From assembly GCA_046297495.1 (NCBI GenBank), contig JBKBIP010000001.1, positions 62,001 through 126,000 of the forward strand: a DNA stretch of 64,000 nt, written 5' to 3'. Shown one piece after another: positions 33,000 to 41,976 of the stretch; the stretch's first letter is position 1; each line of letters begins with the position of its first letter. The notes under the pieces are model-generated. The model was not told where the DNA came from. It saw only the letters and a list, made by a program, of their open reading frames with translations, and searched no databases. This DNA comes from JBKBIP01 sp046297495 (GTDB lineage Bacteria; Planctomycetota; Planctomycetia; Gemmatales; Gemmataceae). The translations under genes and the position numbers were made by a program.

Positions 33000-35225
33000 T
33001 CACTTCGCTGGTTCTCGTGATCCCGGCGCGGTGAACCAGGTCAGCATTTGCAATTGATACGTGCCGATCTCCTTCTCTAGGTCGCGTTGAGCGATGCCGG
33101 AAGCATACAACGCCTCTTGGAACAATTGTCCCAACGGTGTGTCAAATCCCGCGCTGAGGTCGCGGAAACGCCGCAAGCTGGGCTGAGCCAGCGCGGAGAA
33201 ATCGATGGGTTTCTGATGGCTCTCGGCTTTGACGGCGATGACGACCAACCGTTGCAGGTCGAGCTTCGCCGTCGCCAGTTTGCCACGGGGAAGCAGAATG
33301 GTTTTACCAGGCGCCAGGCGATTGTCCAAGACTTCCCCCGGATTCGGAAAGATCGGCGTGATCCCATAGTTGCTATCGACTAGCAATAGGGTGACATCGA
33401 CCGGCTCGGAACTTAGGTTCTGAATGCGAAAGGCATACGGTTCGCCATCGTGAATCTTCAGCCCTTCCTTGTCCGGTGACACGCGCTGAACCCGTAGGAA
33501 TTTCTCATTCGTCACGCGCGTCAGCTCCACTTCGACATGGATTCCTTGCACCACCAGACCGCGTGGCTTCTCGGTCGTGGCGCAGAGCGTCAACAAGTTC
33601 TGAGCGCGGGCGACGCGCCGCAAGAGGTTCGCCAACTCGGTCGCGGCTTGGGCGAGCGGGAAGGGGCCATATTCCACAGTCGTCGGCTTGTCATTTAGCC
33701 AGGCGACGCCCTGAGCGGGGCTGAGAAAGACCTCATTGCCCCGGACCTTAGCCAGCCAATCCGCTTGGGGGGAAGGCACGACTTGCACGAGCGACCCATT
33801 CTCCGCAGCCAGGTCGCGCAGCACGGTTTCCAGACGCGCGCGGGCTTGTTCGGCGTTTTCGGCATCGGGTTGTGGTTGTCCCGGCAACGGCTCGCCAACC
33901 ACGGCGGCCACGCGCAAGCGTAGCGGTCCGTGATCGGCGTACACCACTTCAGCGCGTGCGCCTTCGGGAATGTCCCGTGGCATGGCCACTGCGCCGAACT
34001 TACACGGCTGCACTTCGGCGGCCGTGACGCCCACCGCTTTGACCACGACATGACCGATGGATTGATGCGCGCCTGCTTGGTCGGCGGGGGGGTAAATGGC
34101 CAAGATGCTCCCTTGCGTCAAGCCGTGCAGCGCGCCAGCGGAAACCATCCACTTTCCAGTCGCGTCACGGTGGAGCACCAACGGCGGACGCTCCGGCAGT
34201 GTCTCGAAACCCAACACTTTGCGGTTCCGGTCCTCCCCTTCCACCAGCGGCACGGACAGCATCCGCTTCTGGCGCAGATATTCGACCCGCACGGATTGGA
34301 CCAGGTCCTCATACGACAACGGTTGCTTGGTCCGCGCTAAAACCTGACAGATCGTGTAAGTCAATAAGCCATAACGTCTTTTCTGTTCCTTGTCGAACAG
34401 GTCTTCAAAATCGTCCTCCGTCGTACACTGGTTGGGCAAACAGGCGTAGATGGCCACGACTTGCGGCGTTTGCTCCAGCTGCAACGGAGCCACGATTTGA
34501 TGGCCGGCTGGCACTTTCTTGGCCTTTTGCAGCTCCTCCACGGGGACCAGACGTTCCGCCGGCAGCTCGCGGCGCACCGCGTTCGTGTCGCGCAGCATGG
34601 TGCCGGAATGGCAGCAATCGAACGTGATCCACACGAACGCCCCGGCTTCGGTGAGGCGCCGCACCCATGCGCCGATTTCATTGTCCGTGATGGCGTTGCG
34701 CACGCTAGCTTGCTTGCGGTCCCAGCCGCGAATGTCGCGGGGTAGGAAGATTTCATCCAGTCCGTCAGGTTCGGGGAACTGGGGATCGTCGCGCAGCGCG
34801 GGTTGCTGGCTGCCGTGCCCCGACAGCCAGATGACCACCTGATCGCCGGGTCGCGCTTTGGCGGCCAATTCCGCGAACGCTGTCTCGATGTTGGCACGGC
34901 TGGGCAACAAATTTTCGGGTCCCTCTTCGGACAGGACCACGATGTTCTTTTCAGGGAATTGGAACCAATCGAGCAGAATTTTCCGCACCAAGCGCACGTC
35001 GTTGGCCGCTCCCGGCAAATCCGCGTCCGGCACATGGATATAATGACTGACACCGATCAGCAGGGCATGGCGATTCGGCATCTTGGCTTCGGCGGTGGGT
35101 TTATCGTCAGGCGCGGCCCCCCACAGCCGGTCCGCCGCCGGCTCAGGGCCAGCAAGGAAAAGCAATCCCCAGGTTAAAACCAGGGAAACGCTCCCAACAC
35201 TCAGTGAGCAAGCGGTACGTGTCAT
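33000..35225 (-). CDS. Exported caspase-like (metacaspase-type) protein
   Basis: 741 residues. The N-terminal signal peptide (SVSLVLTWGLLFLAG) is followed directly by a caspase p20-type domain: His137 in LSGHGSQ and Cys205 in FDCCHSGT. Residues ~330-740 form a beta-rich C-terminal region with an SH3-like start (VSAGALHGLTQGSILAIYPP) and a DUF4384-like part near the end (LVDSNYGITPIFPNPGE). Family knowledge: Arg/Lys-specific cysteine proteases whose bacterial roles are poorly known. Tandem arrangement with a membrane-anchored caspase suggests a shared extracytoplasmic pathway. Confidence 0.87.
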   Translation of the reverse strand: MTRTACSLSVGSVSLVLTWGLLFLAGPEPAADRLWGAAPDDKPTAEAKMPNRHALLIGVSHYIHVPDADLPGAANDVRLVRKILLDWFQFPEKNIVVLSEEGPENLLPSRANIETAFAELAAKARPGDQVVIWLSGHGSQQPALRDDPQFPEPDGLDEIFLPRDIRGWDRKQASVRNAITDNEIGAWVRRLTEAGAFVWITFDCCHSGTMLRDTNAVRRELPAERLVPVEELQKAKKVPAGHQIVAPLQLEQTPQVVAIYACLPNQCTTEDDFEDLFDKEQKRRYGLLTYTICQVLARTKQPLSYEDLVQSVRVEYLRQKRMLSVPLVEGEDRNRKVLGFETLPERPPLVLHRDATGKWMVSAGALHGLTQGSILAIYPPADQAGAHQSIGHVVVKAVGVTAAEVQPCKFGAVAMPRDIPEGARAEVVYADHGPLRLRVAAVVGEPLPGQPQPDAENAEQARARLETVLRDLAAENGSLVQVVPSPQADWLAKVRGNEVFLSPAQGVAWLNDKPTTVEYGPFPLAQAATELANLLRRVARAQNLLTLCATTEKPRGLVVQGIHVEVELTRVTNEKFLRVQRVSPDKEGLKIHDGEPYAFRIQNLSSEPVDVTLLLVDSNYGITPIFPNPGEVLDNRLAPGKTILLPRGKLATAKLDLQRLVVIAVKAESHQKPIDFSALAQPSLRRFRDLSAGFDTPLGQLFQEALYASGIAQRDLEKEIGTYQLQMLTWFTAPGSREPAK

Positions 35226-35655
35226 GCCTCCGACTCCTGCCCCATAGCGGTTGATCTTGTTGGAAAGGAAGCTATCTCGATCTCATCCGTTAGGATAATT
35301 GCCAAATAGTGGCGCTGAACGACAGGAAAATGTGGATGCTAGAATGCAATCATACCCTGTTCACATGGGGTTGGGTAGAGAGGATGGAATGATTATACCA
35401 GTAAGCGAGTTCCTTAGCGGGGAAATAAGGGTTTTGCTAACCCGTGGAGAATAAAGAAAGAGTCCGGCAGATGGTACCGATGTCTTGTCATCCCCGGGAC
35501 GGGTTTAGTTCCTGGCCCCACGTCCCCCTAAGCGTGCAGGTCAGGAAACATGGATATGGAGAGCCTACGTTCCCGTCATTCCTCGGATGGCCAAGACCCA
35601 GACCATCTCATCCGGACCCTTTGGTGAAGGTGATTCCCAGGCGTGGGACGTTGGT
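35226..35655. other. Intergenic region upstream of the caspase pair
   Basis: 430 bp, AT-rich at about 35270-35460, which should include the caspase promoter. No RNA gene or repeat is evident. Confidence 0.35.
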
Positions 35656-35853
35656 TCAATCTCCGCTGCCGGTCACGCCGACGAAGCGAATGACACAATT
35701 GACTCCGGAGCGCAGCCAGCGGAGTTGGCATCGCCGCGCTTCCGCGTAGGTGGCGTAACTGGCCATTTCGTCCTCACGCACCCCCTTTTGGAAGTTCGTG
35801 GCCATGGGCCGCCGCGCGTAAACGACATAGCGATCTTCAAGGACTATCGGCAT
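35656..35853 (-). CDS. Small protein of unknown function
   Basis: 65 residues. A strong GGGAGGTG stands 4-7 nt before ATG 35853, which is the main support for this being a gene. The sequence starts MPIVLEDRYVVYARR and has a helical YATYAEARRCQLRWL segment, then ends with beta-like VNCVIRFVGV. No signal peptide and no family that I know. Short proteins with the pattern strand-helix-strand are common in planctomycetes. Confidence 0.6.
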   Translation of the reverse strand: MPIVLEDRYVVYARRPMATNFQKGVREDEMASYATYAEARRCQLRWLRSGVNCVIRFVGVTGSGD

Positions 35854-35975
35854 GTCACACCTCCCAGACGTCGCTCATTCGCCAGTTCTCACGCTGATGG
35901 AAAACGCACAAACCTGAGGGGGGAAACGGAAACCAGGCGCATCCATGCTTGAGATGGACGGAAGCCAACTTCAAC

Positions 35976-36341
35976 TCATAACACCAGCAATTGCACCTGA
36001 TCCTCGGACAAGCGCTTTAAGAACGCGCAACCGATGATGAATTCACCGCTGAAATGTTCCAGGATATATATGATCCGTGCCCGGCGCCGCGTCGTGTAAC
36101 CCAACAAGACGTTGTGGATATTGATTGTCAGCGTGGCGCCGCATTCCAGCCGGTGGTTCAGGAACAGACTCACGCCCCCAGCGGAGATGTTGCGCATGCG
36201 GATCGGCCAATCGAAGCCTTCAATGGTCACGCGCAGTCGGTTTTGCACATCCTCACTCAGCGGATAGCGCGGGTCCTGGCGACGTTCATGCCCCAGCGAA
36301 CGGAACGCGGAGGCGGTGGATTTCTTGGATGGCTTGATCAT
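35976..36341 (-). CDS. PilZ-domain protein
   Basis: 121 residues from ATG 36341 (GAGG 6-7 nt upstream; a longer frame from 36425 lacks a Shine-Dalgarno). Single PilZ domain: the RxxxR element is ERRQDPR and the second motif is NISAGG (N-x-S-x-x-G), both needed for cyclic-di-GMP binding. The rest is the expected six-stranded barrel. Likely a c-di-GMP effector; the partner is unknown. It is divergent from the LExR surface protein gene with a 436-bp spacer. Confidence 0.85.
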   Translation of the reverse strand: MIKPSKKSTASAFRSLGHERRQDPRYPLSEDVQNRLRVTIEGFDWPIRMRNISAGGVSLFLNHRLECGATLTINIHNVLLGYTTRRRARIIYILEHFSGEFIIGCAFLKRLSEDQVQLLVL

Positions 36342-36524
36342 GGCGGCCTCGGTGTTCTTGAACTGGTCGCAACAGTTGGGCATTCGTGTTGCTGATCTCC
36401 TGTTGGTCCTCTCATCAATAAGCATCGAAAATCAACCCCGCCAGCGCGCGCGAATGGATGAATTTTTTTCGCGAGTCGGGAAACGCTCGCTGTCCAGCAA
36501 AAGTCGCTTGACTTTCCGAGAGCA

Positions 36525-36551
36525 TTGACTACACTTTCGCATAGATATAAT
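36525..36551 (+). promoter_or_regulatory. Possible sigma-70-like promoter for the surface repeat protein operon
   Basis: TTGACT at 36525-36530 and TATAAT at 36546-36551, spacing 15; a second TATAAT lies at 36564-36569. The surrounding DNA is AT-rich within an otherwise GC-rich region. It lies about 230 bp before the ATG of the LExR protein, so a long leader would result. The spacing is short, so this is tentative. I see no gene in 36342-36777. Confidence 0.3.
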
Positions 36552-36777
36552 CTCATTCGTGGATATAATTGAACTTTGTTCACAAGTTCATCCCCCCCAT
36601 TTGTTGAAGTGTGTTCACGAATCGAGTTATTCCCCCCTCTACATGATGAATCTGCATTGAGTTCTCCGAACCCGTCTTTGTGTTTTGGTAGGTTGCCATT
36701 TCCTATCCAGGGGTTTCTCGTGCCCGCCCGCATCCTCTCTCAGCGCGCGGGTGGCGAAAGGAAGGAGGAGAATCATC

Positions 36778-38613
36778 ATGTCCAAGCGTCTGCACAAACA
36801 GCCGCGCAAGAGGAGCACGTACTCCCTACACTTCGAGTTGTTGGAACGCCGGAACCTGCTCAGTTTCGGGTTTGGGTCGCTGCTGAACGTGACTTCTCTC
36901 ACTGCTCCGCTGGCGCCGGAGGCACAAACCACGACGCTCGAGGTGGTGGACACGGCCAACTTACTGGAATCGGTTATGTCTCCGCTGGATGTCGAAGAAA
37001 CACTCCCCGTGGCCATTATCTCGGAACCTGTCGCCGCGCTGGCGGAGACCATCTCGGAACCGATCACGATCAGCACCACTTTGATGGAAACGACCATCAT
37101 CTCTATCCCAGACAATCGGCTATCTCATCCGATCACGCTGGATGCCGGCTTGGGGGTCGAAGCGAGCTGGGATAGCGACTTGCCCCAAGCGCGCATCGAG
37201 GCGGGGCTGGACATGGGCCTTGGCGAAAGCCTTCTCCTTGCTCCCGTCACGGCGGATGCGTCGGCGCATCTCGGCACGGACTGGACCGTGACACCCAGCG
37301 AGGCATTGCTTTGGCCGTCGGCGACGGTTGGCCTCGACGCGGGGTTGACAGCCAGCGAAAACACCCTGCTGCCGCTCCTCGATCTGGAAGCCGGCTTGGG
37401 CGTTCAGTCCAGCGCGGCCGCCCTGTTGCCCGTCGTCGACCTCGGGGCCGAGTTGGCCGTCGTTCCCGAGGAAGGATCGATCCTGCCGGAGGCGAACTTG
37501 ACTGCCGCCCTGCATGTCACTCCCCAAGAGGACATGCTTTTGCCTGCCGTGGTGCTCGTGGGGGAAGCGACCATCACGCCGAGCGCGGATTCGATCTTGC
37601 CGGAAATTGGTCTGGCTGCCGAGGCCATCATCACTCCGCGCCAGGACTCCCTGTTGCCAGCGCTCGGTCTCGAAAGCGAAGCGGGCATTCGCCCCAGCGA
37701 GGATTCACTACTGCCAGCGCTGGAGCTGGATGCCGGGTTTCATGTCACCCCCACCGAAGACAGCTTACTGCCACAATTTGACATCGATGCCGAAGTTAGC
37801 ATCATTCCCAATGACGATTCTCTCTTGCCGAAAGTGGATGGAAGCCTCGACGCTAGTATCAAGCCAGTTGACAACAGCTTGCTGCCGGAGGTAAGTGTCG
37901 ATCTGGAGGGAACCTTCTCCCCGGGGGAAGATGCCATTCTACCGGAAATCGACGTCGCGCTAGACATTGCATCCATCGATGATTTGCTTTCGTCGCCAAG
38001 CGATGCCATTGCTAATCTCCTTCCTGGATCAGTCGTATCCATCGATGCTGATGGCGTGGCGGTCACGCATCAAGAAGTGCCTCCTCTGGCTTCGTTGGGC
38101 ACGGAGGACGATCCCTCTTTGAATGACGGGGAAGGTGAGGAATTATCCGATGAGGAATTCGAGTTGCTCTTCGCCGAGCTTTTGAATGCGGACGCGGCAG
38201 CGGCTAATGATTCGGAAGAGACGGAAGAAGAATTGGGGCCAGAGGAGGTGGCGGCGTTGGTGTTGCCGGTGTTCGCGGAGTCGCTGGAGCTGATCGGCGC
38301 TGACGGAGAGGTGTTGGCCATCGGCGTGGCGGCTGATTTATTGGCGGGGCTGGGGTTGGATTGGACCTCCGTGGAACAGATGCTCGATCATTTCCTCCAA
38401 CTCTTAGCGGAATTGCAAGAAATGCTAAGCGATTGGCTGCTCGGTCAGGGCTGGTTGCCTTGGCTGATGGCGCTCGGCTTGGCGGCGGCGGTGGCGGAGT
38501 GGTATCGCCGGCACCTGCGGCGTTCCAAGGCGGACATGGACATGGCACTAGCCTGTTCCGCGGCGGCTTGGCCCTGGCTGCCGGGAATGCAGGGCTTGTG
38601 TCCAGCAAGGTGA
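36778..38613 (+). CDS. LExR-motif surface protein with twelve exact 19-residue repeat steps
   Basis: 611 residues from ATG 36778 (AAGGAGGAG upstream). The N-terminus is basic and carries LLERRNLLSF (residues 21-30), the planctomycete LExRxLLS export motif. From residue 180 to 389 a Pro recurs every 19 residues (180, 199, 218 ... 389) within a unit of the form xxDSLLPxxxLxAxxxxTP. An acidic linker (~442-490), helical stretches and a membrane helix (~553-575) with Arg-rich flank follow. Inference: a cell-surface or cell-envelope solenoid. The ECF sigma gene starts 3 bp after its stop, so it heads an operon with sigma factor and kinase. Confidence 0.82.
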   Translation: MSKRLHKQPRKRSTYSLHFELLERRNLLSFGFGSLLNVTSLTAPLAPEAQTTTLEVVDTANLLESVMSPLDVEETLPVAIISEPVAALAETISEPITISTTLMETTIISIPDNRLSHPITLDAGLGVEASWDSDLPQARIEAGLDMGLGESLLLAPVTADASAHLGTDWTVTPSEALLWPSATVGLDAGLTASENTLLPLLDLEAGLGVQSSAAALLPVVDLGAELAVVPEEGSILPEANLTAALHVTPQEDMLLPAVVLVGEATITPSADSILPEIGLAAEAIITPRQDSLLPALGLESEAGIRPSEDSLLPALELDAGFHVTPTEDSLLPQFDIDAEVSIIPNDDSLLPKVDGSLDASIKPVDNSLLPEVSVDLEGTFSPGEDAILPEIDVALDIASIDDLLSSPSDAIANLLPGSVVSIDADGVAVTHQEVPPLASLGTEDDPSLNDGEGEELSDEEFELLFAELLNADAAAANDSEETEEELGPEEVAALVLPVFAESLELIGADGEVLAIGVAADLLAGLGLDWTSVEQMLDHFLQLLAELQEMLSDWLLGQGWLPWLMALGLAAAVAEWYRRHLRRSKADMDMALACSAAAWPWLPGMQGLCPAR

Positions 38614-38616
38614 AAC

Positions 38617-39204
38617 ATGAAAACCGAATTGCTCGAGGAATTGATTGTCCAATTGAGCGCCGGCGATGACAAGGCGGCGGAAGAAGTCTTTCGCGCGTAT
38701 GAGCCGTATCTGCGCCTGGTGGTGCGACGCATGTTGCCCAATCATTTGCGGCCCAAGTTCGACTCGGTGGACGTGGTGCAATCGGTCTGGGCCGATGTGC
38801 TGCGTGGCTTTCGGGCGGCGGGCTGGCAGTTTCGCAGTCCGGGGCACTTGAAAGCCTTTCTCGTCAAGGTGACGCGCAATCACTTCATCGACCGCGTCCG
38901 CAAATATCGCACGGCGGTCGAGCTGGAACAATCCTTGGCGGGGATGGCTCCAGAAGAGCCGGTGTTGGCCCGCGACCCGCAACCCAGCGAGGTGGCGCAA
39001 GCACAGGAATTATGGGAGAAGATGTTGGCTCTCTGTCCCCCCGCGCACCGGCAGATTCTGCACCTGAAACGGCAAGGGCGGACGCTGGCCGAGATCGCCG
39101 CGGACACCGGCTTGCACCCCAGCAGCATTCGCCGCATCCTGTACGACGTGGCCCGGCGCTTGGCCGAACACGAACCAGTGAATTTGAGTGCGATTGATGA
39201 CTGA
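38617..39204 (+). CDS. ECF-type RNA polymerase sigma factor
   Basis: 195 residues. Region 2 spans residues ~10-95 (YLRLVVRRMLPNHLRPKFDSVDVVQSVWADVLRGF, then FLVKVTRNHFIDRVRK), and region 4 lies at the C-terminus with a helix-turn-helix (GRTLAEIAADTGLHPSSIRRIL). It resembles the planctomycete ECF groups that are encoded next to Ser/Thr kinases. No anti-sigma gene is adjacent. It is placed between the surface protein (3-bp gap) and the kinase (8-bp overlap), so regulation through kinase phosphorylation is a reasonable inference. Confidence 0.93.
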   Translation: MKTELLEELIVQLSAGDDKAAEEVFRAYEPYLRLVVRRMLPNHLRPKFDSVDVVQSVWADVLRGFRAAGWQFRSPGHLKAFLVKVTRNHFIDRVRKYRTAVELEQSLAGMAPEEPVLARDPQPSEVAQAQELWEKMLALCPPAHRQILHLKRQGRTLAEIAADTGLHPSSIRRILYDVARRLAEHEPVNLSAIDD

Positions 39205-41776
39205 TTCCGAAGAAAAGGATTTCTTGTCCTTGTTTTCCGCTGCCTGGCGGTTGTCCCATGCTCGCCGACCATCGCGGACGCGCACCGAGACGTTGATCGG
39301 CCAGCTGTTGGACGAACTCGGCCAACGCTGGCGGCACGGGGAGCGGGTGCCCGTCGAAGAGCTGCTACACCGCCACCCGGAGCTAAATCTCAAGCCTGAA
39401 GCCGCCGTGCAGTTGATCTACGAGGAATACTGCTTGCGCCGCGAGGCCGGCGAGGAGGTGTCGCGCTCGGAGATGCTGCGCCGCTTTCCGCAGTGGCGCG
39501 ACAAGCTGGGTGTGGTTCTCGATTGTCACGAGCTGTTGCTGCCAGGAGCGGCGGAACCGTCCTATCCGGCGGTCGGAGAGTTCTGGGGCGATTTTCACTT
39601 GCTGGCGGAGTTGGGCCGAGGTGGGGAAGGGCGCGTGTATCTGGCCGTCCAGCTGGCCTTGGCCGATCGCCTTGTGGTGTTGAAGTTCACCCCCTGCGAT
39701 GGACACGAACACCAATCCCTGGCCCGCTTGCAACATACCCACATCGTTCCGCTGTATTTCGTGCAAGACAATCCTGGCCGCAACCTGCGGACCTTGGGCA
39801 TGCCGTACTTCGGCAGCGTGACCTGGGCCCACTTGCTGGAGCGGCTGGCGGCGCTGCCGCCGTCCCAGCGCCAGGGGGCCGACGTGGCGCGCGTGCTGGA
39901 AGATGCCGAGAACGCGTTCCCCTCTCCCTCTCAAGGGCCGGCCCGCCCGTTCGTGGCCCAGGCGTCTTACCAACAAGTCGTGAGCTGGATGGGGGCCTGT
40001 CTGGCGGATGCCCTGCACTATGCCCATGAACGCGGGTTAGTACACTTGGATGTCAAACCGTCCAACGTGTTGCTGGCCAGTGATGGTCAACCCATGCTGC
40101 TGGATTTTCATCTGGCCCGCCCCCCGCTGGCCGCTCAGGAACCGGCCCCAGACTGGTTGGGGGGGACGTTGCGCTACATGTCGCCGGAGCAACGCCAGGC
40201 TCTATCGGCGGTGCGCGACGACCAGCCTGTTCCGTTGACTATTGATGGACGTTCCGATATTTATGCACTCGGACTGGTGCTGTATGAGGCGTTGGGGGGC
40301 ACGGTGCCGGACGATCCCGATGAGCCGTTGCCACCGCTGAGACAACATAACCCCGCCGTCCCCGTGGGCTTGGCGGACATAATTGACAAGTGCCTATCAG
40401 CGAATGCCGCCGAGCGTTACCCGAGCGCCGCCGCCTTGGCCGATGATCTGCGCCGCCATCTCGGAAATCTCCCCTTGCGCGGCGTGGCCAATCGCAGCTG
40501 GGGGGAGCGTTACCGTAAGTGGCGCCGCCGCCGGCCCCAAGCCCTAACGGTGTTGAGCTTGATGGCCGTGGTGCTGGCCCTGATCACAGCGGGAAGCGTG
40601 CTGACCTATGCGCATTTCACCCAGCGCCAGCGTCAAGCGGAATCGGCTCTGCGCGAAGTCCGCCAGCATGTGCAACGTCGTGAGTATGACGCCGCCGAGC
40701 GCCGCTTGCGCCAGGGGCAAGCCCTTGTCGAGGGACTGCCGTTTTCGGATGGGATCAGGCGCCAGCTTCACGAACAAGCACGCATCATGCGCCAGGCGCG
40801 AACCGTTCATGAATTGCATTTGCTGGTGAATCGCTTGCGTTTTCTGTACGGCGGCGATGCGCCTACCTCGGCCCAGCTGCGCCATCTGGAAGATGCTTGC
40901 CGTACCATTTGGGCGGCGCGGGGAATTTTGCTGGAAGATGCCGCCGTCCGTCTGGGGGCCAACGAGGACCAGCGGCTGCGCGCCGACTTACTCGACCTGG
41001 CGATTTTGTGGGCGGATTGGCATGCCCACGCGGCCACTGACACGGTGGCGCGACAAGCCCATGTCGAATCGTTCGCCATTCTCCGCGAGGCCGAAACGTT
41101 GTTCGGGCCAAGCATCGTTTTGGTTCAGGAGCAGCAACGCCACGCGGAAGCTGGAGGACTGGAAGCCGAAGCCCGCGCCGCCGCGCGCCGCGCGGCCCGG
41201 CTGGCGCCCCAGTCCGCTTGGGAACATTATGCTTTGGGGCGCGGCTGGCTGCGGCGCGGCAAGCCAAACCACACCACAAAAATGCTGGATCAGGCGTTGG
41301 CGGCACAGCCCGATAACCTGTGGGCCAATTACTATCGCGGCGTCTGTGCCTACCGCCAGCAAGATTACACCGAAGCAGTAGCCGCCTTTCGCGCTAGCGT
41401 CGCCTTGGCTCCCGATGCCGCTCCGTGCTATTTCAATCGCGGCTTGGCCTATGCCGCCCTGGGCGACCGCGCCCGAGCGCTGCGCGACTACGACCACGCG
41501 TTGCGACTAGATGACGCATTCGCGGCAGCGGCCCTGCGCCGCGGCATCCTGCACGCTGAGGAGAAACGCTGGACCGCCGCCCGCGCCGACTTGCAGCGCG
41601 CCTTACAGCTGGGCGCCGACCCCGCCACAACCTATTATCACTTGGCCGAGGTCTTCATCGGCCTGCACGATCCCGCCGCCGCTCAAGATAGTTTACATCG
41701 CTGCCTACAACACCATCCTGACCATCCCGCCGCCCGGCAACTCTGGCACGACCTCGATCCGTCAACACCGCGGTGA
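39197..41776 (+). CDS. Transmembrane Ser/Thr protein kinase with C-terminal TPR region
   Basis: 859 residues from ATG 39197, overlapping the sigma stop by 8 bp (a GTG at 39188 is less likely). The kinase domain (~132-430) has GRGGEGRVYLA and Lys163 (VVLKF), but the catalytic loop is HLDVKPSN (283-290) instead of HRD, and the metal loop is DFH (303-305) instead of DFG. A membrane helix (~447-467) is followed by coiled-coil and TPR repeats (~480-855). Asp285 and Asp303 remain, so activity is possible. A sensor or signal kinase acting with the upstream ECF factor is inferred. Confidence 0.9.
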   Translation: MTDSEEKDFLSLFSAAWRLSHARRPSRTRTETLIGQLLDELGQRWRHGERVPVEELLHRHPELNLKPEAAVQLIYEEYCLRREAGEEVSRSEMLRRFPQWRDKLGVVLDCHELLLPGAAEPSYPAVGEFWGDFHLLAELGRGGEGRVYLAVQLALADRLVVLKFTPCDGHEHQSLARLQHTHIVPLYFVQDNPGRNLRTLGMPYFGSVTWAHLLERLAALPPSQRQGADVARVLEDAENAFPSPSQGPARPFVAQASYQQVVSWMGACLADALHYAHERGLVHLDVKPSNVLLASDGQPMLLDFHLARPPLAAQEPAPDWLGGTLRYMSPEQRQALSAVRDDQPVPLTIDGRSDIYALGLVLYEALGGTVPDDPDEPLPPLRQHNPAVPVGLADIIDKCLSANAAERYPSAAALADDLRRHLGNLPLRGVANRSWGERYRKWRRRRPQALTVLSLMAVVLALITAGSVLTYAHFTQRQRQAESALREVRQHVQRREYDAAERRLRQGQALVEGLPFSDGIRRQLHEQARIMRQARTVHELHLLVNRLRFLYGGDAPTSAQLRHLEDACRTIWAARGILLEDAAVRLGANEDQRLRADLLDLAILWADWHAHAATDTVARQAHVESFAILREAETLFGPSIVLVQEQQRHAEAGGLEAEARAAARRAARLAPQSAWEHYALGRGWLRRGKPNHTTKMLDQALAAQPDNLWANYYRGVCAYRQQDYTEAVAAFRASVALAPDAAPCYFNRGLAYAALGDRARALRDYDHALRLDDAFAAAALRRGILHAEEKRWTAARADLQRALQLGADPATTYYHLAEVFIGLHDPAAAQDSLHRCLQHHPDHPAARQLWHDLDPSTPR

Positions 41777-41976
41777 TGGATGTTCGCTCGCCCCGTCCAT
41801 CACGCGCGGCGGAATGCCTATTTCTTTCGTTGTGATGTGCTTGCCCAACCGCTCCAAGTATAAGAAACTATTCGGAAAGGTTCCGTGGAGCACGTTGGCA
41901 TCATGCCCCACGAGTCCTTCCGGAGAATTTCCAAGCGAACCCCATGCCGAATCCACGGTGGGAGGAAACTTCAACA

